This document shows, piece after piece, positions 32,120 through 40,975 of a stretch of 64,000 nt of DNA. Both the position numbers and the translations under genes were made by a program. The stretch spans positions 5,394,001-5,458,000 of the forward strand of contig NZ_AP024702.1 in assembly GCF_037076345.1 (NCBI RefSeq), written 5' to 3'. The DNA is from Haloferula helveola (lineage in GTDB: Bacteria > Verrucomicrobiota > Verrucomicrobiia > Verrucomicrobiales > Akkermansiaceae). The notes beneath the pieces are model-generated. The model was not told the origin of the DNA. It worked only from the letters and a program-made list of their open reading frames with translations, and did no database searches. The stretch's first letter is position 1; the number at the start of each line of letters is the position of its first letter.

Positions 32120-32970
32120 TGAGCTCCGAAATATTTCAGAGCCCGTTCTTCCAGCGCGCCCTCGCGGCGGCGCTGCTGATCGGTTTTGCAAACGGCTTCT
32201 TCAGCGGCTTCGTGGTGCTTCGCAAACATGCGCTGTCGGTCAGCGCGCTATCCCACACGATGCTGCCGGGGATCACGCTCGGGATCGTGGTGGCGGGCGC
32301 CCTCACCCAGGTCAGCGCCTTTGTCGGGGCTCTCTTCGCCGCACTTTTCGTCGGTCTGGGATCAATCGCCGTCTCGCGCGGAAAACGGGTCGCGCAAGGA
32401 ACGGCCTTGGCGGTGATCTACACGACCGCCTTCGCCGCCGGCGTGGCGATCCTGCCGCATCTCGACACCCGCCAAGAGCTTGAGCACTGGCTGTTCGGAG
32501 AAATCCTCGCCGTCGGCGATACCGACCTCTGGATCATGTTCAGCATCGGCGCCTTGACCCTGATTGTCGCCAATCTGCTCATGCGCCCGCTCCTGCTGAC
32601 GCTCTTCGAGGCCAACGTCGCCGCTGCCCAAGGGGTGCCGGTCCGGACCATGCAGTACCTCGTCTTCGCGCTTCTGGCACTTTCCCTCGTCGCTTCCTTG
32701 CAAGCCGTCGGCTGCGTTCTCTCCGTCGGCCTGCTTGTGGCCCCGGCCGCCACCATGTCGCTGCTCACCGACCGAACCTCCCTGCTCTTCTGGGGCGGCG
32801 GACTGATCGGCGCGGGCGGCGCTGTCGGTGGGGTGATTCTGGCAGCGATCCTCAATTTGAGCCCCGGACCCACCATCGTCATGGTCCTCGGAGGCCTGTT
32901 CCTGCTGGCCTGGTTGTTCGGCCCCCGGTACGGCGTATTGGCGGCAAACCGGGTCCGGCGCTCAGGATAG
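32119..32970 (+). CDS. Metal ABC transporter permease (ZnuB/MntC family)
   Basis: 283 residues from ATG 32119, overlapping the ATPase stop. About eight membrane segments of the ABC-3 family, with the family motifs [52 protein letters not shown] and [20 protein letters not shown]. It forms the membrane channel with the ATPase for manganese, zinc or iron. No gene for a cluster A-I substrate-binding protein is in the operon or nearby. Confidence 0.92.
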   Translation: MSSEIFQSPFFQRALAAALLIGFANGFFSGFVVLRKHALSVSALSHTMLPGITLGIVVAGALTQVSAFVGALFAALFVGLGSIAVSRGKRVAQGTALAVIYTTAFAAGVAILPHLDTRQELEHWLFGEILAVGDTDLWIMFSIGALTLIVANLLMRPLLLTLFEANVAAAQGVPVRTMQYLVFALLALSLVASLQAVGCVLSVGLLVAPAATMSLLTDRTSLLFWGGGLIGAGGAVGGVILAAILNLSPGPTIVMVLGGLFLLAWLFGPRYGVLAANRVRRSG

Positions 32971-33046
32971 CCCAGTCGCAATCCTACACAATAATTGCCG
33001 AAAGTTGGGTAGACGGCAGGCGGCCAGCTTCTGCATGCTGGCGGCG

Positions 33047-34351
33047 ATGGCTTACTTCCCAGACATACCCACCATCCCGTTCGAGGGCCCATCCTCGAAA
33101 AACCCTCTCGCCTTCAAGCACTACAACCCGGACGAGCTCATCGAGGGCAAGTCGATGCGCGACCACTTCCGCTTCGGCGCCGCCTACTGGCACGTGATGC
33201 GCAACGGCCTCTCCGATCCCTTCGGAGGACCGACCGCGGTCATGCCATGGGACGACTACTCGGACTCGGTCGACAATGCCAAGAAGCGCGCCGACGTGTT
33301 CTTCGAGTTCCTCGAGAAGATCGGCATCGACTACTACTGCTTCCACGACCGCGACATCGCGCCCGAACTCGATGACTTCGCCGCCTCGACCAAGGCGCTC
33401 GAAGACGTGGTCGACCACCTCGAAGGCCTCCAGCAGTCATCCGGCCGCAAGCTTCTCTGGGGCACCGCCTGCCTGTTCGCCCACCCGCGCTACTCGCAAG
33501 GTGCCGGCACCTCGCCGGATGCCCGTGTGTTCGCCTACGGCGCCGCGCAGGTGAAAGCCGCGATGGACGCCACCCACAAGCTCAACGGCGAAGGCTACAC
33601 CTTCTGGGGTGGCCGCGAGGGATACGCATCGCTTCTGAACACCGACATGAAGCGTGAGCTCGACCACTTGGCCGCGCTTCTTCACATGGCGGTCGATTAC
33701 AAGAAGAAGATCGGCTTCGAAGGCCAGTTCTACATCGAGCCGAAGCCCCGCGAACCTTCCACCCACCAGTACGACTCCGACTCGGCGGCGTGCCTCAACT
33801 TCCTTCGCGAATACGACCTGATCGACCACTTCAAGCTGAACATCGAGACCAACCACGCGACCCTCGCCGGTCACACGATGCAGCACGAGCTGACCGTCGC
33901 GATGAGCGCGGGAGCACTTGGCTCGATCGATGCCAACCAGGGTGACACGCTGCTCGGCTGGGACACCGACCAGTTCCCGTCGGACCTCTATGGCACGACG
34001 CAGGTCATGCTCAAGGTCCTCGAAATGGGGGGCTTCACCACCGGCGGTCTCAACTTCGACGCCAAGCGCCGTCGCGAGTCGCACGAGCCGATCGATCTGT
34101 TCTACGCCCACATCGGCGGCATGGACGCTTTCGCCCGCGGCCTCAAGATCGCCGCGGCGATCCGTGCCGACGGCCGCATCGCTGAAGCGCTCACCAACCG
34201 CTACAAGTCATGGGATTCGGGCATCGGTGCGACCATCGAGGGTGGCACCGACCTCGACACCCTCGACCAGTGGGTCCGTCAGAACGGCGAACCGGTGATC
34301 AACTCGGGCCGTCAGGAACTGCTCGAGAACATTCTCAACGAGCACTTCTGA
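33047..34351 (+). CDS. xylA: Xylose isomerase
   Basis: 434 residues from ATG 33047. TIM barrel with the class II xylose isomerase motifs: [12 protein letters not shown] (catalytic His and Asp), [33 protein letters not shown] (metal Glu and the Lys), [19 protein letters not shown] (metal ligands), [20 protein letters not shown] and [12 protein letters not shown]. Interconverts D-xylose and D-xylulose with two divalent metals. No xylulose kinase or xylose transporter is adjacent. Confidence 0.97.
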   Translation: MAYFPDIPTIPFEGPSSKNPLAFKHYNPDELIEGKSMRDHFRFGAAYWHVMRNGLSDPFGGPTAVMPWDDYSDSVDNAKKRADVFFEFLEKIGIDYYCFHDRDIAPELDDFAASTKALEDVVDHLEGLQQSSGRKLLWGTACLFAHPRYSQGAGTSPDARVFAYGAAQVKAAMDATHKLNGEGYTFWGGREGYASLLNTDMKRELDHLAALLHMAVDYKKKIGFEGQFYIEPKPREPSTHQYDSDSAACLNFLREYDLIDHFKLNIETNHATLAGHTMQHELTVAMSAGALGSIDANQGDTLLGWDTDQFPSDLYGTTQVMLKVLEMGGFTTGGLNFDAKRRRESHEPIDLFYAHIGGMDAFARGLKIAAAIRADGRIAEALTNRYKSWDSGIGATIEGGTDLDTLDQWVRQNGEPVINSGRQELLENILNEHF

Positions 34352-34412
34352 GCCGGATCCCCCGGCATTTTGCAATTTGATGTTTCCCGGGGCTGCCGGC
34401 ACTCTCGCCGGC

Positions 34413-34790
34413 ATGCTTCCGGGACTTCTTGTTTTTGTCGGTGGCGGGCTTGGCGCCCTTTCGCGCTGGGGCCTGTCCGGCGCTGTCCAGGCCCTCGCCG
34501 AACGGACGGGCATGCACCGCTTCCCTTGGGGCATCGCGGTCTGCAACCTGCTCGGCTGCCTGGCGATCGGCGCGGTCTTCGGCTGGGCCGCTGGCAGGGT
34601 GAAGCCGGAGTGGCTCTTCCCTTTCCTCGTCACAGGATTCCTTGGTGGTTTCACCACCTTCTCCACCTTCGGAAAGGACACCCACCAGCTGCTCGTCGAA
34701 GGCTTCAATGGCTTCGCGGTCGGAAACCTCCTGCTCTCGACCATCGGCGGACTCGCCCTCGTCTTCGTCGGCTACCGCCTCGCTTCATAG
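34413..34790 (+). CDS. crcB: Fluoride exporter CrcB/FEX
   Basis: 125 residues from ATG 34413 (earlier ATGs at 34377 and 34380 would add twelve residues). Four membrane segments with the family motifs GGGLGALSRWGLSG, WGIAVCNLLGCLAIG and the Phe-box GFLGGFTTFSTFGKDT. It forms a dual-topology dimer that lets fluoride out of the cell. I looked for a fluoride riboswitch upstream and did not see one. Confidence 0.93.
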   Translation: MLPGLLVFVGGGLGALSRWGLSGAVQALAERTGMHRFPWGIAVCNLLGCLAIGAVFGWAAGRVKPEWLFPFLVTGFLGGFTTFSTFGKDTHQLLVEGFNGFAVGNLLLSTIGGLALVFVGYRLAS

Positions 34791-34803
34791 TTCCCCCCTA
34801 CCG

Positions 34804-36132
34804 ATGATCCGTCCCACTTTCCTCGCTCTCTTTTTCCTGGCGGCAGGTCTTCCGCTCTCCCTCGTCGCGAAAGACACCGAACGTCCGAACTTCGTGATCA
34901 TCTTTCTCGATGACGTCGGCTACGGCGACTTCGGGTGCTACGGGAACAAGGACGCCCGCACGCCGAACATCGACCGCCTGGCCAAGCAGGGAACCCGGTT
35001 CACATCGTTCTACGCCCAAACGGTTTGCGGCCCGTCACGCGGCGCGCTGATGACCGGCCGCCAGCCGCATCGGATCGGTGGTGGATGGAAGACAAACGCT
35101 GACGAAGTCACCATCGCCGAGATCCTTCAGGCCTCCGGCTACCGCACCGGCTGCGTCGGCAAGTGGGACATGTCCCAGCGCCGCTACCAGGAGGACCTCG
35201 TCCCCAACGCCCAAGGCTTCGAATCCTACTTCGGTCCGTTGGGCGCGAACGACGGCAACAAGGTCACGCTCCATGAAAACCGCCGGAAGCTCGAGACCAC
35301 CGACGATATGGCCGGACTTTCACGACTCTACACCGACAAGGCGATCGAGTTTCTCGGCAAGCAGGGCGAAGCGCCGTTCTTTCTCTACCTCGCCCACACG
35401 ATGATGCACGTTGTCATCGACGCATCCCCGGAGTTTCGCGACCGCACCGGCCACGGGATCTACGCCGACACACTCGAGGAGCTCGACCACGAGATCGGAC
35501 GCCTCCTCGACGCACTAAAAAAACAAGGCCTCGCCGAGAACACGCTGGTGCTTCTCACCTCCGACAACGGCCCGTGGTCGAATGACGTCGGCCGCCAGCG
35601 AAAGAAAAACGGCAAGTTCGTCGAGTGGACGAAGGGCCCGAAGACGCCATGGGGCACATCCGGCCCGCTGCGGGGAGCGAAAGGCTCGACATGGGAAGGC
35701 GGCATGCGCGTCCCCGGAATCATCCGCTGGCCCGATAAGGTGGCAGCTGGAAAGGAATCCGACGCGATCTTCTCGACCCTCGATGTGCTTCCGACCTTCG
35801 CCCGTCTCGCAGGTGCCGAGTCGCGAATCCCGACTGACCGGGTCATCGACGGGGTCAACCAGGTTCCGTTACTGCTGGGCAAGTCAGAGTCCGACCCGAG
35901 AGAGATCCTCTACTACCACGACGACGGCGAACTTCAGGCCGTCCGCAAGGGGCCATGGAAACTCCGCCTGCCCGGACTGAAGAAGCTGAGGAATTGGCCG
36001 GAGTTTGACCGCGGAACCCAGCAAGCCGAACTCTACCACCTCGGCCGCGATCTCGGGGAAACGACCAACCTGGCCGACAAGGAACCGGAAGTGGTTCGCG
36101 AACTCACCCGCCTCGCCGCCGAGGAGCCATGA
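34804..36132 (+). CDS. Secreted formylglycine-dependent sulfatase
   Basis: 442 residues from ATG 34804. Signal peptide MIRPTFLALFFLAAGLPLSL, then RPNFVIIFLDDVGYGDFGCY (metal Asp pair), the FGly site C75-GPSR followed by GALMTGR, and later LLTSDNGPW and the substrate-site K/H residues (GPKTPWGTSGPLRGAKGSTW). C-x-P-S-R marks conversion of Cys75 to formylglycine by a separate enzyme not seen here. S1 family, arylsulfatase A-like; likely acts on sulfated polysaccharides. It lies 13 bp after crcB and ends 10 bp before gpgS. Confidence 0.94.
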   Translation: MIRPTFLALFFLAAGLPLSLVAKDTERPNFVIIFLDDVGYGDFGCYGNKDARTPNIDRLAKQGTRFTSFYAQTVCGPSRGALMTGRQPHRIGGGWKTNADEVTIAEILQASGYRTGCVGKWDMSQRRYQEDLVPNAQGFESYFGPLGANDGNKVTLHENRRKLETTDDMAGLSRLYTDKAIEFLGKQGEAPFFLYLAHTMMHVVIDASPEFRDRTGHGIYADTLEELDHEIGRLLDALKKQGLAENTLVLLTSDNGPWSNDVGRQRKKNGKFVEWTKGPKTPWGTSGPLRGAKGSTWEGGMRVPGIIRWPDKVAAGKESDAIFSTLDVLPTFARLAGAESRIPTDRVIDGVNQVPLLLGKSESDPREILYYHDDGELQAVRKGPWKLRLPGLKKLRNWPEFDRGTQQAELYHLGRDLGETTNLADKEPEVVRELTRLAAEEP

Positions 36133-36142
36133 CCCTGCCGAC

Positions 36143-37033
36143 GTGAAGACCTTCCACCACCACGACTTCGCCGACCCCGCAGCGCTGCTTGCCACCAAGC
36201 AGGCCAGCGGAACCTCGATCAGCGTCTGCATCCCCACCCTGAACGAGGAAGGCACCATCGCCCGGATCATCTCCTGCCTGCGCGACTCGCTCGTCGAGAG
36301 CGTCCCGCTGATCGACGAACTTGTCGTGATCGACTCGGGTTCCACCGACCGCACCCGCCTGCTCGCCGAAGAGTCTGGCGCCGTGGTCCATCTCGCGAAC
36401 GACATCCTTCCCTTCCACGGTAAGCGCACCGGCAAGGGCGAGAACCTTTGGAAGGCAGTCTACCAGTGCCGTGGAGACATCATCTGCTACCTCGACGGTG
36501 ACATCGGCAACATCCACCCGCGCTTCGTGCTCGGCACTGTGGGACCGCTCCTCACCGACCCCCAACTCGACTACGTGAAGGGCTTCTACGAACGCCCGCT
36601 GCTCGCCAGCGAGGGTGTCGACCCGCGGGGCGGCGGACGCGTCACCGAGATCCTTGTGAGACCCCTGCTGGCACGCTTCTTTCCCGAACTCGCCAGACTT
36701 CACCAACCGCTCGCCGGCGAGTACGCCGCTCGCCGTAGCTTGCTTGAGTCCATTCCGTTCCCCACGGGCTACGGTGTCGAGACGGCACACCTCATCGATG
36801 TCCTCGCCCGACGCGGCCCCGATGCAATCGGCCAGACCGACCTCGACGAGAGGATCCACCGCAACCGCTCGCTCGCCGATCTCGGGCGAATGTCGGAGCA
36901 GATTCTGGACGCGTTCTTCGCCAGGCTCCCCGGCGCCCAGCCCTCCTCAAACGAGCGGCCGCCGATGGCTTCCCTCGACGAGTATCTCGCGCGCTTTCCC
37001 GAGACCCTGCTGACTGCTAGGAAAGGAGCATGA
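36143..37033 (+). CDS. gpgS: Glucosyl-3-phosphoglycerate synthase-like GT81
   Basis: 296 residues from GTG 36143 (no ATG nearby; MKTFHHHDFADPAALLATKQ is the family-like opening). GT-A fold motifs: VCIPTLNEEGTIARII, ELVVIDSGSTDRTRLLA, GKGENLWKAVYQ, DxD as D118-G-D120 in CYLDGDIGNIHPRF, and a C-terminal GEYAARRSLLESIPFPTGYG. It transfers glucose from a nucleotide sugar to 3-phosphoglycerate, the first step to glucosylglycerate or mannosylglucosylglycerate. Its stop overlaps the next ATG (ATGA). Confidence 0.9.
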   Translation: MKTFHHHDFADPAALLATKQASGTSISVCIPTLNEEGTIARIISCLRDSLVESVPLIDELVVIDSGSTDRTRLLAEESGAVVHLANDILPFHGKRTGKGENLWKAVYQCRGDIICYLDGDIGNIHPRFVLGTVGPLLTDPQLDYVKGFYERPLLASEGVDPRGGGRVTEILVRPLLARFFPELARLHQPLAGEYAARRSLLESIPFPTGYGVETAHLIDVLARRGPDAIGQTDLDERIHRNRSLADLGRMSEQILDAFFARLPGAQPSSNERPPMASLDEYLARFPETLLTARKGA

Positions 37034-37473
37034 AACCATGGCACATCCGGCCCCTCGAGGAGCGAGACCACCCTGCGGCGGTTGAACTGCTCGCACTTCT
37101 GAATCCGGAGATCCCTACCCCAGTGGTCGCCGAACGCTTCGAGCGCATCCTCGACGAGCATCCGCACTACCAGGCTTTCGGTGGCTTCGCCGGTGACGAG
37201 ATGGTGGCGCTGGCGGGCGCATGGGTGGCCACCAAGGTCTGGTGCGGCCGCTACCTCGAGATCGACAACATCGTGGTCTCCCCCGACCACCGCTCTGGAG
37301 GCTATGGAAGCCGGATGATCCAGCACCTCGAAGCTCTCGCAAAAGAGGAACTCTGCGAGATCATCGTTCTCGACAGCTACACTTCGAATCACGCATCCCA
37401 CCGGCTGTATCACCGGCTCGGATTCGAGATCTTCGGCTTCCACTTCGTCAAGTCGGTGCCCCAGACGCCGTGA
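37030..37473 (+). CDS. GNAT acetyltransferase embedded in solute operon
   Basis: 147 residues. Fold and cofactor motif are clear: WHIRPLEERDHPAAVELLAL, MVALAGAWVATKVWCGRYLE, IDNIVVSPDHRSGGYGSRMI (RSGGYG acetyl-CoA loop) and SNHASHRLYHRLGFEIFGFH. It overlaps both neighbours (ATGA with gpgS, GTGA with the glycosyltransferase gene), so it is co-translated. Its substrate is unknown; either the solute or an amino intermediate may be acetylated. Confidence 0.88.
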   Translation: MKPWHIRPLEERDHPAAVELLALLNPEIPTPVVAERFERILDEHPHYQAFGGFAGDEMVALAGAWVATKVWCGRYLEIDNIVVSPDHRSGGYGSRMIQHLEALAKEELCEIIVLDSYTSNHASHRLYHRLGFEIFGFHFVKSVPQTP

Positions 37474-38900
37474 CCGAACCCGCCCTCGTGATCGTTCACT
37501 ACCACCTGCGCCCTGGCGGCGTTTGGCAGGTGATCCGGACGACCTCAAAAGCTCTTACCCGGGCAGGCGTGCCCCATCTGATTCTGAGTGGAGAGACGAC
37601 CGAGTATGGGAATGATCTCCCGATTCGTACTGTCGCAGGCCTCGACTACTCCACCGCCGCGCCCGGGGAGCATTCGACCACAGAACTCGTCGGCCGGTTG
37701 CGTTCGGCGGTCGTCGACCACTTTGGCGAAGGACCGGTCGTGTGGCATTTCCACAATCCCTGTCTCGGCAAGAACCCGACGCTCAGTTCGGCGGTCGGCA
37801 TCATGGCGGCATCAGGTGAGGCGATGATCCTCCAGCATCACGATCTCGCCGAAGACGGCCGGCCTGAAAACCTCAAGGCGTTGGATTCGATGGATGAACT
37901 TTATCCCATCACGCCGCGTGTCATCCACGCGTTCATCAACTCACGGGACCTTCGCCGATTCATCAAGGCAGGCCTACCGGCTGAGCAAGGCACCGTCTTG
38001 CCCAACCCCCTATCCCCGAACTCGCCCCTCCCCCCCAGCGACTCCGAACACCCGGTCGTCTTTCAACCAGTTCGCGCCATCCGCCGGAAGAACATTGGAG
38101 AAACGATCCTGCTCGCGGCGGCGGCACCACAGGGAGCGCGCTTCGCGATCAGCCGTGCTCCGGATCAACCCAGGTGGCAAACCGCCTACCGTGAATGGAC
38201 CCAGTTTGCGGCCGAGTTCGAACTCCCGCTGGACTTCGATGTTAGCGACCGAATCCCAGCTCCGGGAACGGATTCCCGCACCTTCAATGCGTGGCTTGAG
38301 CGCTCAACCCACCTGCTGACCACCTCGATCAGCGAGGGCTTCGGGCTGGCCTTCATCGAAAGCCTTGCCCTCGGGCGCCCGCTGATCGGCCGGAGACTTC
38401 CCGAGATCGATACGGATCTGCCCGATCACCCGACGGACCGTCTCTACGAGTCCCTACGCGTGCCATCCGACTGGCTCGATACCGATCTGCTCCATTCTCA
38501 AATCCGTGAAGCGCTGAAGCTTGCCGGGCTCCCTTCCGATCCCGACGCGATTCACTCCGCGCTCGGCGGTGACGATGGGGTCGACTTCGGGCGCTTGTCC
38601 GAGGACATGCAACGCGCCGTAATTCGCGCCTGGCTCTCCGGGCGTCGCGGGATCACTGCCGTTGACCGGCTCGGTTCGTTGCCGCTCGAAACCTGGCTGT
38701 TGCTGAATCTCGAGAATCGAAGCGCTGCCGATCCAAACCACCAACTGGATCGCTACCGCGCCGAATTCCTTGCCGAGTCACTGGCCCAACACGCCACGCG
38801 CCTTCTCGCGGAGGCACCAGCACCCATTCGACACCTCGATCGAAGTGCTGTGATCGAGCAGTTCCGCAATCCGGCTGACTTCCGCTTCCTGAAATCATGA
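37470..38900 (+). CDS. Glycosyltransferase family 4-like protein
   Basis: 476 residues from GTG 37470, overlapping the preceding stop. N-terminal domain: LVIVHYHLRPGGVWQVIRTT (the GT4 loop) and VVWHFHNPCLGKNP. C-terminal domain: PVVFQPVRAIRRKNIGETIL and, near 285-300, LLTTSISEGFGLAFIESLAL with the E-x7-E motif of retaining GT-B enzymes. The last 150 residues are helical and not recognised. In the context of gpgS and a phosphatase it could add a second sugar, as MggA does in mannosylglucosylglycerate synthesis, but the donor cannot be read from sequence. Confidence 0.82.
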   Translation: MTEPALVIVHYHLRPGGVWQVIRTTSKALTRAGVPHLILSGETTEYGNDLPIRTVAGLDYSTAAPGEHSTTELVGRLRSAVVDHFGEGPVVWHFHNPCLGKNPTLSSAVGIMAASGEAMILQHHDLAEDGRPENLKALDSMDELYPITPRVIHAFINSRDLRRFIKAGLPAEQGTVLPNPLSPNSPLPPSDSEHPVVFQPVRAIRRKNIGETILLAAAAPQGARFAISRAPDQPRWQTAYREWTQFAAEFELPLDFDVSDRIPAPGTDSRTFNAWLERSTHLLTTSISEGFGLAFIESLALGRPLIGRRLPEIDTDLPDHPTDRLYESLRVPSDWLDTDLLHSQIREALKLAGLPSDPDAIHSALGGDDGVDFGRLSEDMQRAVIRAWLSGRRGITAVDRLGSLPLETWLLLNLENRSAADPNHQLDRYRAEFLAESLAQHATRLLAEAPAPIRHLDRSAVIEQFRNPADFRFLKS

Positions 38901-39538
38901 AAGCGGTTCTGTTCGACGTGTATCAGACGCTTCTCTCGGGGCGCCGCGTAGAGAGGCCTGACGGTCCGCTCCGGGAAGTGATCACCCGCTTCGGCCTTGA
39001 ACTCGATCCGGACCAATCGCCAAGCGAACGGCTCAGGGAAGAATTCCGACGGGATCACGCCCGTTCCGAGCATTCCCATCCGGAGGTCGACATCCGCGAT
39101 TGCTGGCGCCGGATCTTCCCTTCTCTCTCCGACCCGGATGCTTTCGCTCTCGCCGCCGAGCAAGCCGTGCATCCGGTCTTGCCGATGCAGGGAGCCCGGG
39201 AGGCGATTCGGAGGCTTCACGACAGGGGCTGTCGTCTTGGAATCGTCTCCAACGCGCAGGCTTACACGACTCCCTTGCTGAAGGAACACCTCGGCCCGGA
39301 ATGGAGTCTCTTCGAGCCATCGATTTGCGCCTTCTCTTACCGCTTCGGATTCGCCAAGCCGAACCCGGGACTCTTCCGCGCTGCTATCGAACCACTTCTC
39401 TCAACCGGCATTCCGCCCGAAGAGATCCTGATGATCGGAGACTCGCCGACCAACGATATCGTTCCCGCGCAGTCGCTGGGCATCAGAACTCATCTGTTCC
39501 GCGATTGGTCGGACTTCCGCCGCGATTACGACCTCTGA
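38897..39538 (+). CDS. HAD-superfamily hydrolase, candidate solute phosphatase
   Basis: 213 residues from ATG 38897, overlapping the preceding stop. HAD motifs: I AVLFDVYQTLLSG (nucleophile D8; the usual general acid position is Tyr10, as in a subset of HADs), II IVSNAQ, III K in YRFGFAKPNPGLF and IV MIGDSPTNDIVPA. The C1-type cap is helical. Last gene of the operon; it may remove the phosphate from the glucosyl- or diglycosyl-phosphoglycerate. The Tyr in place of Asp at +2 would make a phosphatase slower, so this is not certain. Confidence 0.83.
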   Translation: MKAVLFDVYQTLLSGRRVERPDGPLREVITRFGLELDPDQSPSERLREEFRRDHARSEHSHPEVDIRDCWRRIFPSLSDPDAFALAAEQAVHPVLPMQGAREAIRRLHDRGCRLGIVSNAQAYTTPLLKEHLGPEWSLFEPSICAFSYRFGFAKPNPGLFRAAIEPLLSTGIPPEEILMIGDSPTNDIVPAQSLGIRTHLFRDWSDFRRDYDL

Positions 39539-39550
39539 TCACCTCAGGCC

Positions 39551-40954
39551 CTACGCGAAGATGTCGTGAGCCACGTTTCCGTGAACATCCGTCAGACGGA
39601 AGTCGCGGCCGGCATGCCGGTAGGTCAGCTTCTCGTGATCGAGACCGAGGGCATGGAGGATGGTCGCGTGCCAGTCATGGATGTGCAGGCGGCCGTCCAC
39701 CGCCTCGTAGCCATACTCGTCAGTCGCACCGTAGGAGAAGCCACCTTTGACCCCGCCCCCAGCCATCCACGTGGTGTAGCCCTTGTTGTTGTGATCCCGT
39801 CCGTCGCCGCCCTGCGCGTGCGGCGTCCGACCGAACTCACCGGCCCACACAACCAGCGTGTCCTTCAGCATATCGCGACGCTTGAGGTCTTCCAGGAGGC
39901 CGGCGATCGGCTTGTCGATCTCCCGGCAACGCGCAGGCAGGTCCTGCGACAGGTTGCGGTGATGGTCCCAGTTGCCATGGGTCAGTTCGACGAACCTCAC
40001 TCCCTCCTCCGCAAATCGGCGGGCCAGCAGGCATTGCCGACCGAAGCCGTCGGTCTCGCTGCCATCGATACCGTAAAGATCCAGCGTCTCCTTTGACTCG
40101 CGGTTGATGTCCATCAACTCCGGCAGCTCGTCCTGCATGCGGAACGCCAGCTCATACGATTCGATCACCCCTTCCACTCCGGGCTGGTGCTGCTCGCGAC
40201 GCAACTTCTCCTCGTTCAGCTTCTGAATGAAGTCGAGTTGGGCGCGTTGCTGGTCCTTCGTCAGATTGGGGTTTTTGATGTTCGGAATCCTCACCTCCTG
40301 GTTTCCGCCCCGCGCGAAACGCCGCCTTCCGCCATTGCCGAACGGGGTTCCTTGGTAAATCGCCGGGAGAAACGCGCTGCCGATGTGCTGGGCGTTGCCC
40401 GCACCGGGATTGAGCGCGACGAAACCCGGAAGATTGGCGTTCTCGGTGCCGAGCCCGTAGAGAGTCCACGCCCCGAGCGACGGGCGCACAAACTGAAAGC
40501 TGCCGGTGTGCATCTGCACCTGGGCCTGCGGGTGGTTCGGAATGTCCGTGTGCATCCCGTTGAGCATGCACAACTCGTCCGCCATCCTCGCGACGTTCGG
40601 AAACAGCTCCGAGATCCAGAGCCCGCTCTTCCCCCGTTGTTTGAACTCCCATTTGGAGCCCATCAAGGTTCCGCCCCTCGCGCCCGCCGTGCGCCCGGCC
40701 TTGCCATGATCCTTCGCAAGCTGCGGCTTGTAGTCGAAGGTATCGATGTGGGACGGCGCGCCCTGCATCGAAAGGAAGATCACCCGCTTCGCCCGCGCCT
40801 TGAAATGCGGCAGCTTGGGATCCAGCGGCTTGCCGCCTGCCACCGCTTCGGCGCGGGCCTGCTGGTGGGCGAGCGCCGCGAATGCGAGATAACCAACACC
40901 ACTCGAAACGGACTTCAGAATTTCGCGGCGTGTATAGAGCTGGGGCGGGAACAT
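39551..40954 (-). CDS. DUF1501 secreted protein
   Basis: 467 residues. Twin-arginine-like N-terminus (YTRREILKSVSSGVGYLAFA). Family motifs: RAKRVIFLSMQGAPSHIDTF, HPQAQVQMHTGSFQFVRPSL, YGIDGSETDGFGRQCLLARR, VRFVELTHGNWDHHRNL and LVVWAGEFGRTPHAQGGDGR. The fold is alkaline-phosphatase-like by family description. It is the usual partner of DUF1549/DUF1553 proteins in Planctomycetes and Verrucomicrobia, whose genes are paired; the role is unknown. It starts 21 bp after the cytochrome gene. Confidence 0.93.
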   Translation of the reverse strand: MFPPQLYTRREILKSVSSGVGYLAFAALAHQQARAEAVAGGKPLDPKLPHFKARAKRVIFLSMQGAPSHIDTFDYKPQLAKDHGKAGRTAGARGGTLMGSKWEFKQRGKSGLWISELFPNVARMADELCMLNGMHTDIPNHPQAQVQMHTGSFQFVRPSLGAWTLYGLGTENANLPGFVALNPGAGNAQHIGSAFLPAIYQGTPFGNGGRRRFARGGNQEVRIPNIKNPNLTKDQQRAQLDFIQKLNEEKLRREQHQPGVEGVIESYELAFRMQDELPELMDINRESKETLDLYGIDGSETDGFGRQCLLARRFAEEGVRFVELTHGNWDHHRNLSQDLPARCREIDKPIAGLLEDLKRRDMLKDTLVVWAGEFGRTPHAQGGDGRDHNNKGYTTWMAGGGVKGGFSYGATDEYGYEAVDGRLHIHDWHATILHALGLDHEKLTYRHAGRDFRLTDVHGNVAHDIFA

Positions 40955-40975
40955 GGCAGTCGGAGGGTTGCGATT

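Noticed and set aside
34352-34412. Possible fluoride riboswitch before crcB
   Set aside because: The region is short and lacks the conserved stem-loop and pseudoknot elements; only a weak GCCGG/CCGGC pair is present.
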